Assembly: GCF_002209485.1 (NCBI RefSeq)
Contig: NZ_NJIX01000002.1
Location: 992,001 to 1,056,000, forward strand
Direction: 5' to 3'
DNA length: 64,000 nucleotides
Source of the DNA: Achromobacter sp. HZ34
GTDB lineage: Bacteria > Pseudomonadota > Gammaproteobacteria > Burkholderiales > Burkholderiaceae_B
The notes under the pieces are model-generated. The model was not told the DNA's origin, searched no databases, and was given only the letters and a program-made list of their open reading frames with translations. Shown in pieces: positions 8,616 through 16,589 of this stretch (the first letter of the stretch is position 1; the number at the start of each line of letters is the position of its first letter). The position numbers and the translations under genes were made by a program.

Positions 8616-9014
8616 TCAGCAAACCACGGCAGGCCCTTCGCTTACCCATTCTTCCAGCACGGCTTCGAAAGTCATGCAGACGGGGTTGCGGCCCGATACG
8701 AAGCGGCCGGCATGCACGGCACCGGCGGGATCGACGACGGTGCCGCTCAAGCGTGCCACGGCCGCCCCCGCGTCGTCCAGCGCCACTTCCCCGTACAAGG
8801 TCATTACCTCCACCGCGGGGCCGGGCAGTTCCTGCAAGGCGGCACCCGCGCCTTCCAGGCTGGCTTGCGTCAGGCTGCCCAGGCTGCCGCGCACCATTGC
8901 GCGCGCGAACCCATGCGCCAGGCACAGCTTCTCGATACTTTGCACCAGGTCTTCATTCGGCCGCAGGCGCGCGTAGACGATGCGCCCGGTATGGCCATGC
9001 TCAATGGTCGGCAT
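8616..9014 (-). CDS. PPC/DUF296-domain protein, degenerate metal site
   Basis: Small protein (132 aa) with the plant-and-prokaryote-conserved (PPC, DUF296) fold: RLRPNEDLVQSIEKLC, then ARAMVRGSLGSL and VEVMTLYGEV. PPC proteins form trimers, and many carry a His cluster (HCH...GGH) binding a metal. Here the equivalent stretch reads AVHAGRFVSG, with only one His kept. The ATG at 9014 follows GGGAGA. It overlaps the upstream PPC gene by 14 bp and is the last gene of the IclR-thiolase-ligase operon. The biochemical role of stand-alone PPC proteins is unknown. Confidence 0.8.
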   Translation of the reverse strand: MPTIEHGHTGRIVYARLRPNEDLVQSIEKLCLAHGFARAMVRGSLGSLTQASLEGAGAALQELPGPAVEVMTLYGEVALDDAGAAVARLSGTVVDPAGAVHAGRFVSGRNPVCMTFEAVLEEWVSEGPAVVC

Positions 9015-9579
9015 GGATGTCTCCCTTCGGTTCCGGTTGGAACACCGCGAGTTGGATGTGAGGGTCGTAGCGGCGGGTAAGCCGCGTGGCACTCAGGCCG
9101 TGAACGTAGGCGACACAGCCGCCCGAACCGATCACGCATTGTTCGGTCAGCAGGTGGCCACCGATCAGGCGGCCCTCCGCATCGACCAGCAAACCATGGC
9201 AATGCAGGAGCGGCGTACCCCGCTCGTCCTCGCCCAGCGTCGCGCCGGCGCCGATCATGCGCAGATCCTTGCCCAGTACGATGGGCGAGGTGTACGCGAT
9301 GACCTGCTCGATATCGGGCAAGGGTCGCGCCAGGCAATAGGCGCCGCGGGTGAGGTGCCCGTCCAGCAGATTGATGGCGCATGCCGCCACGCCCCGCGCG
9401 CGCAGCGGCTGCACCAACGCGTCGTACAGGGTACGGCCCGCCGGCAGCACCAGGCGCAGCGCCGGCGCGCTGGGGTTCTCCACGCTGGTCCAGCGCGAAG
9501 CCGGCATCGGCCCCGGGTGGCGCAGCATACGTACAGGGGGAGGAATGACGCTGGCAAGGGAGATCGCGGCGGACGTCAT
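9001..9579 (-). CDS. PPC/DUF296-domain protein, intact His site
   Basis: 192-aa PPC/DUF296 protein with an N-terminal extension of about 50 residues. The domain runs from TLYDALVQPLRARGV to the end. It keeps the putative metal cluster LLHCHGLL and the glycine-histidine GRLIGGHLL that the downstream paralogue has lost. The start ATG overlaps the stop of the acyl-CoA ligase by 4 bp, and its end overlaps the next PPC gene, so the three are translationally coupled. The context (thiolase, CoA ligase) suggests a role in breakdown of an aromatic or acyl compound. This is inference from neighbours. Confidence 0.8.
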   Translation of the reverse strand: MTSAAISLASVIPPPVRMLRHPGPMPASRWTSVENPSAPALRLVLPAGRTLYDALVQPLRARGVAACAINLLDGHLTRGAYCLARPLPDIEQVIAYTSPIVLGKDLRMIGAGATLGEDERGTPLLHCHGLLVDAEGRLIGGHLLTEQCVIGSGGCVAYVHGLSATRLTRRYDPHIQLAVFQPEPKGDIHADH

Positions 9580-11177
9580 GGCAGGTATCCCCGTTCCTGC
9601 AGGGCGTCGCGCACCAGCTTCTTGGTGATCTTGCCGTACCCGGAACGCGGCAGGGCGTCCCAGAACAGGACACGGCGCGGCAGCTTGTAGCGCGCCAGGC
9701 AGTTCTGCAGCCAGGCCATCATGGCGGGCTCGTCGATGGACTGCCCGGGACGCGGCACGCATACCATGATGCCCACCTCGCCCCATGTGGGGTCGGGCAC
9801 GCCCACCACCGCGACTTCCGCCACGGCGGGATGCGCCAGCACCTTCTCCTCGATCTCGCGAGGGTAGACGTTGGAGCCGCCGGAAATGTACATGTCGGAT
9901 GCGCGCCCCGTGATGTAGACAAACCCCTCGGCGTCCATATGCCCGAGATCGCCCGTGCGGAACCAGCCATTGCGAAACGCCTTGGCATTGGCCTCGGGAT
10001 TGTTGTAATAGCCCGCGAAGACCGCGGGACCGCACACGCAGATCTCTCCCTGGACACCGGGCGCGAGCGGGCGGCCGTCCTCGTCCTGGATGGACACCTG
10101 CATGCCCGTGCGGGCATAGCCGCAAGTACCGATGCGGGCGGCGGCATCGTCTTCGAGCCGATGCAGGCTGGGCGGCAGCACGGTGATATTGCCCGTCACT
10201 TCACCCAGCCCGAAATACTGGACCAGCACCGGTCCCAATTTTCCCAGGGCACGTTTCTGGTCTTCGCGATACATCGGCGCGCCGGCGTAGATCACGTAGC
10301 GCAGCGAGCCATGATCGTGCAAGTCCACGCTGGGATGCTCCACCAGCATCTTGACGATGGTGGGCACGGTGAATAGATTGCTGACGCGATGCTCGCTGAC
10401 CAGACGCCAGAGCTTGTCGGCGTCGAAGCGTCCATCCGGCGGCAAGACGGTAGCCGCGGCGCGCGCCACCTGCGTCAGCAGATGGATACCGGCGCCATGC
10501 GACAGCGGCGCCACGGCCATGCTGACGTCCTTCTCCGTGGTGCCCGGCATGAGGTCGCACAGATGATTGGTGACGACGAAGCCCATCTGGCCGTGGGTCA
10601 GCACCGCGGCCTTGGGGCGCCCGGTGGTGCCGGACGTGAAGAAGAACCAGCAGGGATCGTCGTATTCCACGTCGGCGTTGGCATCGAGGACCGCAGCGGC
10701 GTCATCGTCGGCGCAGGGGATCTCCCCCAGCCCGGAATCGTCCGCGCCGATACGCAGCAGCACGGCCAGGCCCGGCAGCGCGGCGGCCATGGCCGCCGCA
10801 TGGTCCGGAAACTCCGCATGGCAGATCACGGCGCGCGCGCCCGATGCCTGCCCCAGGTAGGCAGCCTCGTCGGGCGTGATGCGGAAATTCGTCGGCACCC
10901 ATACCGCGCCCAGGCGGAAGGCCGCGAACATGGTCTCGACAAAGGCCGTGCAGTTCTTCGAGTGCACCAGTACGCGGTCGCCCTTGCCGATGCCGTGTCG
11001 CGCCAACCGCCCGGCCAGCGCATCGACGCGCGCATCGAGCTGGCGCCACGTGACGACCTCCCGATCCAGGATCAGGGCGGGATGATCGGGAAACCGGCGC
11101 GCGGCCTGGGTCAACCAATACGCCAGGTTCATGACGCGGCGCGAGACCGGCGTGACATTCATCCCCGCGCCGCTCAT
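9576..11177 (-). CDS. AMP-dependent acyl-CoA synthetase/ligase
   Basis: ANL-superfamily ligase (533 aa) that activates a carboxylic acid to its CoA ester through an acyl-adenylate. The phosphate-binding loop FTSGTTGRPKAA starts near residue 180. QYFGLGEVTGN corresponds to the A5 motif, GWFRTGDLGHMDAEGF to A7, ITGRASDMYISGGSNVYPREIEE to the A8 hinge region, and GKITKK holds the catalytic A10 lysine near the C-terminus. Its start overlaps the thiolase stop by 4 bp, and the downstream PPC gene overlaps its own stop. The acid activated is not evident; medium-chain or aryl acids are typical of this branch. Confidence 0.92.
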   Translation of the reverse strand: MSGAGMNVTPVSRRVMNLAYWLTQAARRFPDHPALILDREVVTWRQLDARVDALAGRLARHGIGKGDRVLVHSKNCTAFVETMFAAFRLGAVWVPTNFRITPDEAAYLGQASGARAVICHAEFPDHAAAMAAALPGLAVLLRIGADDSGLGEIPCADDDAAAVLDANADVEYDDPCWFFFTSGTTGRPKAAVLTHGQMGFVVTNHLCDLMPGTTEKDVSMAVAPLSHGAGIHLLTQVARAAATVLPPDGRFDADKLWRLVSEHRVSNLFTVPTIVKMLVEHPSVDLHDHGSLRYVIYAGAPMYREDQKRALGKLGPVLVQYFGLGEVTGNITVLPPSLHRLEDDAAARIGTCGYARTGMQVSIQDEDGRPLAPGVQGEICVCGPAVFAGYYNNPEANAKAFRNGWFRTGDLGHMDAEGFVYITGRASDMYISGGSNVYPREIEEKVLAHPAVAEVAVVGVPDPTWGEVGIMVCVPRPGQSIDEPAMMAWLQNCLARYKLPRRVLFWDALPRSGYGKITKKLVRDALQERGYLP

Positions 11178-12346
11178 CGCAGTCGCTCCAGGATGCTGAC
11201 GTAATTGGCGACGGCTGCCCCTCCCATATTGAAGATGCCGGCCAGGCGCGCATCCGCAATCTGCATGTCGCCGGCCGCTCCCATCAATTGCATGCAGGCC
11301 ATGACGTGCATGGATACACCGGTGGCGCCGACAGGATGGCCCTTGGCCTTGAGTCCGCCAGAGGGATTCACCGGCAGCTTCCCGCCTTTTTCAGTCCAGC
11401 CTTCGCGCACGGCCCGGTGACCTTGGCCCGGCGAGGTCAGTCCCATGGCCTCGTATTCGATGAGTTCGGCAATGGTGAAGCAATCGTGGGTTTCCACCAG
11501 ATCCAGATCGTCGAGCGTCAGGCTCGCATCCGCCAGCGCGCCACGCCAGGCCCGCGCCGCGCCTTCGAACGCGATGGGATCGCGACGGCTCAGCGGCAGG
11601 ATGTCGTTGACCTGCCGGCGCGCCCTGAATCCCACGGCGCGTTCCAGGCCGGACGCGATGTCGCTGGAGGCCAATACCAGGGCGGCCGCCCCGTCGGATA
11701 CCAAAGAACAATCGGTGCGGCGCAGCGGCGCCGCCACGTAAGGATTTTTCTCGGAAACGGTATTGCAGAAGTCCACGCCCAGATCCTTGCGGATCTGCGC
11801 ATAGGGATTGGCGACACCGTTGCGATGGTTCTTGGCGGCGATGCGCGCCAGCTCTTCCGATCGGTCGCCATAGCGATCGAAATACGTCTGGGCGATGCGG
11901 CCGAACACGCCGGCGAAGCCGCCCTCGATTTCGGCTTCCTCGCGGCGGTAGCTGGCATTGAGCAGGATATCGCCGATCTCCCGTCCCGGCCGCGCCGTCA
12001 TCTTCTCGGCGCCCACCACCAGCGCGACCCGGCCACGGCCTGCTTCGATGAAATCCATGGCGGCGTAGATCGCCGCCGACCCGGTGGCGCAGGCGTTTTC
12101 CAGACGGTTGGCCGGCACATAAGCCAATGCGGGATCCGCCAGGGCCACCAGCGCGCCCTGGAAATCCTGCTTCTGGAAACCGCTATTCATGACGCCGACA
12201 TAGATGCCGTCGACACCATCGCTAGTGATCCCCGCATGCGCCAACGCTTGCAGGGACACGCGGGCCATCAGGCTTTCGGTATCGGGGTCGTCCAGTTTGC
12301 CGAACGGAATGTGGGACCACCCCACGATGACGGCACGGTCAGGCAT
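11174..12346 (-). CDS. thiolase-family protein (SCP-x/acetyl-CoA acetyltransferase like)
   Basis: Thiolase-fold enzyme (390 aa) of the SCP2/SCP-x-like branch, which cleaves or condenses beta-ketoacyl-CoA. The nucleophilic Cys lies in NACATGSAA (C86), and the His of GHPVGATG lies near residue 335. VETHDCFTIAELIEYE replaces the NEAF loop of classical thiolases, as expected for this branch. The usual C-terminal CGGG cysteine motif is NMGGAAVANY here, so the second catalytic cysteine is absent, also as in SCP-x-like proteins. It lies 57 bp downstream of the IclR regulator and is coupled to the ligase. Confidence 0.9.
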   Translation of the reverse strand: MPDRAVIVGWSHIPFGKLDDPDTESLMARVSLQALAHAGITSDGVDGIYVGVMNSGFQKQDFQGALVALADPALAYVPANRLENACATGSAAIYAAMDFIEAGRGRVALVVGAEKMTARPGREIGDILLNASYRREEAEIEGGFAGVFGRIAQTYFDRYGDRSEELARIAAKNHRNGVANPYAQIRKDLGVDFCNTVSEKNPYVAAPLRRTDCSLVSDGAAALVLASSDIASGLERAVGFRARRQVNDILPLSRRDPIAFEGAARAWRGALADASLTLDDLDLVETHDCFTIAELIEYEAMGLTSPGQGHRAVREGWTEKGGKLPVNPSGGLKAKGHPVGATGVSMHVMACMQLMGAAGDMQIADARLAGIFNMGGAAVANYVSILERLR

Positions 12347-12403
12347 GGCTTATCTCCTCTCATGGTTCTACTGGTTTTAATCGTTCTACTGGTCCTGCTG
12401 CCT

Positions 12404-13237
12404 CTACGCGCTCTTGCGCGTCGGCGCATCCTTGCGCGGCACCACGGCCCCTTGGGCCAGGGCTTCAAGCTTCTTGGCCTCCTTGGCCAAATGCTTGGCC
12501 AACTGGAATTGCCGCTCCTCGTCCAGCCGGCTCTCGATGGCCGCGATGCTGAGCGCACCGGCCACGCCGCCAGCGGGGGCGCGCACTGGCACACCTATGC
12601 CCCAGGATCCCGGCACGATCAAGCCCCGGTTGACCGCATAGCCTTGCGCGCGCGCTTCCTTGACCTGCGACCATAGCAAAGCCGGCGAATAGTGGGGATA
12701 GCGCTGCGCGATCAGGGCGGCATTGGCTTGCAGGCATTGCTCGACCTCATCATCGGGCAATGCTGCCAGCATGGCCAGGCTGCCGGCGCCCACGCCCAGC
12801 GGATGGCGGTCGCCAGGTAGCAAGGCGTGCGTCTTGAGCGGGTAGTCGCCGTCTTCGCGCAAGACGCAAACGGCGAACACATGGCGACGAATCGAAAAGA
12901 AAGCGGAGTCACCGCAATCGTGCGCCAGGCCGGCCACGGTATCGGCGGCCAAGCGGCTCAGGCCATGGCGGCGCGCCGCGATATTGCCCATGACGTGGCA
13001 CTCCGGCCCGAGAAAGTAGCGGCGCGTGCCCGCATCCTGTTCCAGCATGCCCTCGGCGACCAGAGCCGAAAGCAGACGATGCACGGTAGGTTTGTTCAAA
13101 CCGGTGTCCTGCGTCAGCGCCAGCAGCCCGGCCCCGTCCGGCGCCGTGCGCGCCACGGCCCGCAAGACCCGCATGGCACGAGCGATCGCCTGGGCGCCGT
13201 CGACCCGGGTGGGACTATTCGTCACGCTGTCTCCCAT
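12404..13237 (-). CDS. IclR-family transcriptional regulator
   Basis: 277-aa regulator with an N-terminal winged helix (residues about 15-75; the recognition helix includes GLNKPTVHRLLSALVAEGML) and a C-terminal IclR effector domain with NRGLIVPGSWGIGVPV and GALSIAA. The ATG at 13237 was chosen over two upstream ATGs because it has a GGAAA sequence before it and matches the family start. It leads the thiolase-ligase-PPC operon and is divergent from the second TRAP operon. Two matching palindromes, one just upstream of each gene (13252-13268 and 13361-13377), suggest that it controls both operons, including itself. Confidence 0.9.
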   Translation of the reverse strand: MGDSVTNSPTRVDGAQAIARAMRVLRAVARTAPDGAGLLALTQDTGLNKPTVHRLLSALVAEGMLEQDAGTRRYFLGPECHVMGNIAARRHGLSRLAADTVAGLAHDCGDSAFFSIRRHVFAVCVLREDGDYPLKTHALLPGDRHPLGVGAGSLAMLAALPDDEVEQCLQANAALIAQRYPHYSPALLWSQVKEARAQGYAVNRGLIVPGSWGIGVPVRAPAGGVAGALSIAAIESRLDEERQFQLAKHLAKEAKKLEALAQGAVVPRKDAPTRKSA

Positions 13238-13251
13238 CTTGTTTTTCCGCA

Positions 13252-13268
13252 GGTCCATTATGTGAACC
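13252..13268. promoter_or_regulatory. candidate IclR operator, site 1
   Basis: The sequence GGTCCATTATGTGAACC is an imperfect palindrome 15 bp upstream of the IclR ATG. It matches the complement of site 2 (13361-13377) at 15 of 17 positions. Two copies in one divergent promoter fit binding by a dimeric or tetrameric IclR protein. Confidence 0.55.
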
Positions 13269-13360
13269 AACTGGATTTTAATAAAATCTTCGGTGAAGGA
13301 ATTTTACCGCTTTAAGTCTATAAATCAATGTGATTTAATAATCCATCACGTCTGTTAACG

Positions 13361-13377
13361 GGTTCATATTATGGACC
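13361..13377. promoter_or_regulatory. candidate IclR operator, site 2
   Basis: GGTTCATATTATGGACC has 7-bp arms with one mismatch around a 3-bp spacer. It lies about 90 bp upstream of the second DctP gene and is the inverted partner of site 1. Its position suggests direct control of the TRAP operon. The surrounding 228 bp are noticeably AT-rich, as expected of a promoter. Confidence 0.55.
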
Positions 13378-13465
13378 TGCATAATTGCCGGCACATGCAA
13401 ACCGGCATCATCCCGGCGGCCTGCCGCACAGCGCGGCGGCCAGCCGGACATAACCAGGAGACAGC

Positions 13466-14479
13466 ATGAACGTGAATCGTCGCAAGTTCGTCGGCGCGGC
13501 CGGCGGCGTGGCCCTTATCAGCGTGGCGCCTGTGCGCCAGGCCCTGGCGGCCCCCGAGTATCGCTACAAGTACGCCAACAACCTGCCGCCCACGCATCCC
13601 ATGAACGTGCGGGCCAACGAAGCGGCCAAGGCCATCGCAAAGGAAACAGACGGCCGTTTCGAACTGGCCATCTTCCCCAGCAGCCAGCTGGGTTCGGATA
13701 CCGATACGCTGAGCCAGTTGCGTTCGGGCGCGGTCGAATTCTTCACCCTGTCCGGCCTGATTCTTTCCACGCTGGTACCGGCGTCCTCCATCAGCGGGAT
13801 CGGCTTCGCCTTTCCAAATTACGATGCGGTGTGGCAGGCCATGGACGGCCAGCTGGGCGCCTACATCCGCAAGGAAATCGAAGGCAAGGGCCTGGTGGTG
13901 ATGGACAAGATCTGGGATAGCGGCTTCCGCCAGGTCACCACCAGCAACCGGCCCATCAACGGCCCCGGCGATTTCAAGGACTTGAAGATCCGCGTGCCGG
14001 TGAGTCCGCTGTGGACCTCCATGTTCAAGGCCCTGGGCGCCGCGCCGGCCAGCATCAACTTCAACGAAACCTACTCGGCGCTGCAGACCAAGGTGGTGGA
14101 CGGGCAGGAAAATCCGCTGGCCATCATCCAGACCGCCAAGCTGTATGAGGTGCAGAAATACTGCTCCTTGACCAACCATATGTGGGACGGCTTCTGGTTC
14201 CTGTCGAACCGCCGCGCCTGGGAAAAGCTGCCCAAGGACATGCAGGCGGTGGTGGCCAAGCACATCAACGCGGCCGCCATGGGCGTGCGCGCCGACGTGC
14301 TGGCATTGAACAACGACCTGCAAACGCAGCTGGCGCAGCAAGGCCTGACGTTCAACCAGCCCGAACCAGGTCCGATCCGCGACGCCCTGCGCAACGCGGG
14401 TTTCTACAAGGACTGGCAAGGCAAGTACGGTGACAAGGCCTGGGGCCTGCTGGAACAATCCGTCGGGAAACTGTCATGA
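13466..14479 (+). CDS. TRAP transporter solute-binding protein (DctP), copy 2
   Basis: 337-aa DctP receptor, paralogue of the gene at 3444-4460. It has a twin-arginine-like leader (NRRKFVGAAGG), then the mature start AAPEYRYKYANNLPPTHP shared with copy 1. Residues about 62-299 differ from copy 1 at only two positions (GIGF for GIGL, NNDL for NNEL), and sampled stretches of the DNA differ by only a few silent changes. The leader and the segment NEAAKAIAKETD are much more divergent. It is preceded by GGAGA and followed by the permease with a 4-bp overlap. A ligand pocket identical to copy 1 implies the same substrate under a different regulator. Confidence 0.93.
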   Translation: MNVNRRKFVGAAGGVALISVAPVRQALAAPEYRYKYANNLPPTHPMNVRANEAAKAIAKETDGRFELAIFPSSQLGSDTDTLSQLRSGAVEFFTLSGLILSTLVPASSISGIGFAFPNYDAVWQAMDGQLGAYIRKEIEGKGLVVMDKIWDSGFRQVTTSNRPINGPGDFKDLKIRVPVSPLWTSMFKALGAAPASINFNETYSALQTKVVDGQENPLAIIQTAKLYEVQKYCSLTNHMWDGFWFLSNRRAWEKLPKDMQAVVAKHINAAAMGVRADVLALNNDLQTQLAQQGLTFNQPEPGPIRDALRNAGFYKDWQGKYGDKAWGLLEQSVGKLS

Positions 14480-16404
14480 CGGCAAACATGACTCCAAACG
14501 CGCCGTCGAACGCAGCGCCCCCTGCGCGCGCCCAGGCGCCATCGTCATCCGCGTCCACGGAGGCCGCGGCGCCAAGGCTGTCGTGGGCGGCGCAGGCTGA
14601 AGCGGCCATCGGCCGGCTCGCGGAGATTCCCGCCGCCATTCTGGTACTGGCGGAGATCGCCATTCTGTTCGCCGGCATCGTGGCGCGCTATGTATTCCAC
14701 AGGCCGCTGGTGTGGTCCGATGAACTGGCTTCCATCCTGTTCCTGTGGCTGGCCATGCTGGGGGCCGTCGTCGCGTTCCGGCGGGGGGAGCACATGCGCA
14801 TGACCGCGTTCGTCAATCGCGCCTCGCCGGCGCGCCGCGCGTTCCTGGACATGCTTGCCGTGTCGGCGGCCCTGGCCTTCCTGCTGTTCATCCTGGCGCC
14901 GGGCTGGGAATACGCCCTGGAGGAACAGTACGTCACCACGCCCGCGCTGGAGATCCCCAACATCTGGCGCGCCGCTGCCCTGCCCGTGGGCACGTTGCTC
15001 ATGATCGCCCTGGCGCTGTTACGCCTGCTCGAACGGGCCGGCTGGCTGACCACGCTCAAGGCCGTGGGACTGGTGGCCGCCATGGTGGGGATCCTGGTGG
15101 CGGCGCAACCCATGCTCGCCACCCTGGGCAACGCCAACCTGCTGATCTTCTTCGTCGGCATCGTGGCCGTATGCGTGTTCACCGGCGTGCCTATCGCCTT
15201 TTCATTCGGACTGGCGACCTATGGCTATCTGGCCCTGACCACGTCCACGCCCATGATGGTGGTGGTGGGACGCATGGACGAAGGCATGTCGCACCTGATC
15301 CTGCTGGCCGTGCCCCTGTTCATCTTCCTGGGCCTGCTGATCGAGATGACCGGCATGGCACAGCGCATGGTGGCTTTTCTCGCCAGCCTGGTGGGGCACG
15401 TGCGCGGCGGCCTGTCCTACGTCCTGATCGGCGCCATGTACCTGGTGTCCGGCATTTCCGGCGCCAAGGCGGCCGACATGGCGGCGGTGGCGCCGGTCCT
15501 GTTCCCCGAGATGCGCAAGCGCGGCGCGAACGATGGCGATCTGGTGGCGCTGCTGTCGGCCACGGGCGCGCAGACCGAGACCATCCCGCCCAGCCTGGTG
15601 CTGATCACCATCGGGTCGGTGACCGGTGTGTCCATCACGGCCTTGTTCACCGGCGGCTTGCTGCCGGGGCTGGTGCTGGCGCTGATGCTGTGCGTGGTGG
15701 TGCGCTGGCGCTACCGGGGCGAGCGGCTGGCTGGCGTGCGGCGCGCCTCGCGCGGCGAAATCCTGCGCGCCCTGGCGATTGCCTCGCCCGCCCTGGCCCT
15801 GCCCGTGGTGATCCGCGCCGCCGTGGTGGAAGGCGTGGCCACCGCCACCGAGGTGTCCACCATCGGCATTGTCTATTCCGTCCTGATCGGCCTGCTGGTC
15901 TACCGGCGCTTCGACTGGAAGCGGCTGGGCCCCATGCTGGTCGACACCGCCTGCCTGTCGGGTTCCATCCTGCTGATCATCGGCGCCGCGACCGCCATGG
16001 CCTGGGCCCTGACGCAGTCTGGCTTTTCCACCCAGCTGGCGCACCTGATGGCATCGGTGCCCGGCGGCGCGATCACCTTCATGGCCGTATCCATCGTCGT
16101 GTTCGTGGTATTGGGCAGCGTGCTGGAAGGCATCCCGGCCATCGTGCTGTTCGGGCCCTTGCTGTTCCCGATCGCGCGCGAGGTGGGCATCCATGAGGTC
16201 CATTACGCCATGGTGGTGATCCTGGCCATGGGCATAGGCCTGTTCGCCCCGCCGTTCGGTGTTGGCTACTACGCGGCCTGCGCGATCGGCCGGGTGCAGC
16301 CGGACAAAGGCGTCGGGCCGATCATGGGTTACCTGGCGTCCATCGCCGTCGGACTATTGGTCGTAGCGGCCATCCCCTGGCTGTCCACGGGTTTCCTGCA
16401 CTAG
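14476..16404 (+). CDS. TRAP transporter fused small-large permease (DctQM), copy 2
   Basis: 642-aa DctQM fusion, paralogue of 1552-3447. The first 35 residues are a low-complexity Ala/Pro/Ser extension facing the cytoplasm and differ from copy 1. The DctQ part then starts near AIGRLAEIPAAILVLAE. The large-subunit half keeps GISGAKAADMAAVAP, GAQTETIPPSL, and the C-terminal LFAPPFGVGYYAACAIGRV, all shared with copy 1. The clearest differences are a basic loop after the seventh DctM helix (RWRYRGERLAGVRRASRG) and the extreme N-terminus. It is the last gene of the operon under the candidate IclR operators. Confidence 0.93.
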   Translation: MTANMTPNAPSNAAPPARAQAPSSSASTEAAAPRLSWAAQAEAAIGRLAEIPAAILVLAEIAILFAGIVARYVFHRPLVWSDELASILFLWLAMLGAVVAFRRGEHMRMTAFVNRASPARRAFLDMLAVSAALAFLLFILAPGWEYALEEQYVTTPALEIPNIWRAAALPVGTLLMIALALLRLLERAGWLTTLKAVGLVAAMVGILVAAQPMLATLGNANLLIFFVGIVAVCVFTGVPIAFSFGLATYGYLALTTSTPMMVVVGRMDEGMSHLILLAVPLFIFLGLLIEMTGMAQRMVAFLASLVGHVRGGLSYVLIGAMYLVSGISGAKAADMAAVAPVLFPEMRKRGANDGDLVALLSATGAQTETIPPSLVLITIGSVTGVSITALFTGGLLPGLVLALMLCVVVRWRYRGERLAGVRRASRGEILRALAIASPALALPVVIRAAVVEGVATATEVSTIGIVYSVLIGLLVYRRFDWKRLGPMLVDTACLSGSILLIIGAATAMAWALTQSGFSTQLAHLMASVPGGAITFMAVSIVVFVVLGSVLEGIPAIVLFGPLLFPIAREVGIHEVHYAMVVILAMGIGLFAPPFGVGYYAACAIGRVQPDKGVGPIMGYLASIAVGLLVVAAIPWLSTGFLH

Positions 16405-16589
16405 CGCGAGGAGAAGAACGACCGCGTCGATCGGAACGCAGGCTTGCCCCGCTCTTCAGGCACGCGGATTGCGGTGACGCGGCGCGGCAATCTGGCCGTG
16501 CTTTGAGATACGCACATGCCGTTGACTTTTCCTGGCCTTCGCCTTCGCCTGGCGTCGCCGCGCCGTTCCCCGCCGTCGCGGAGGCGCGC

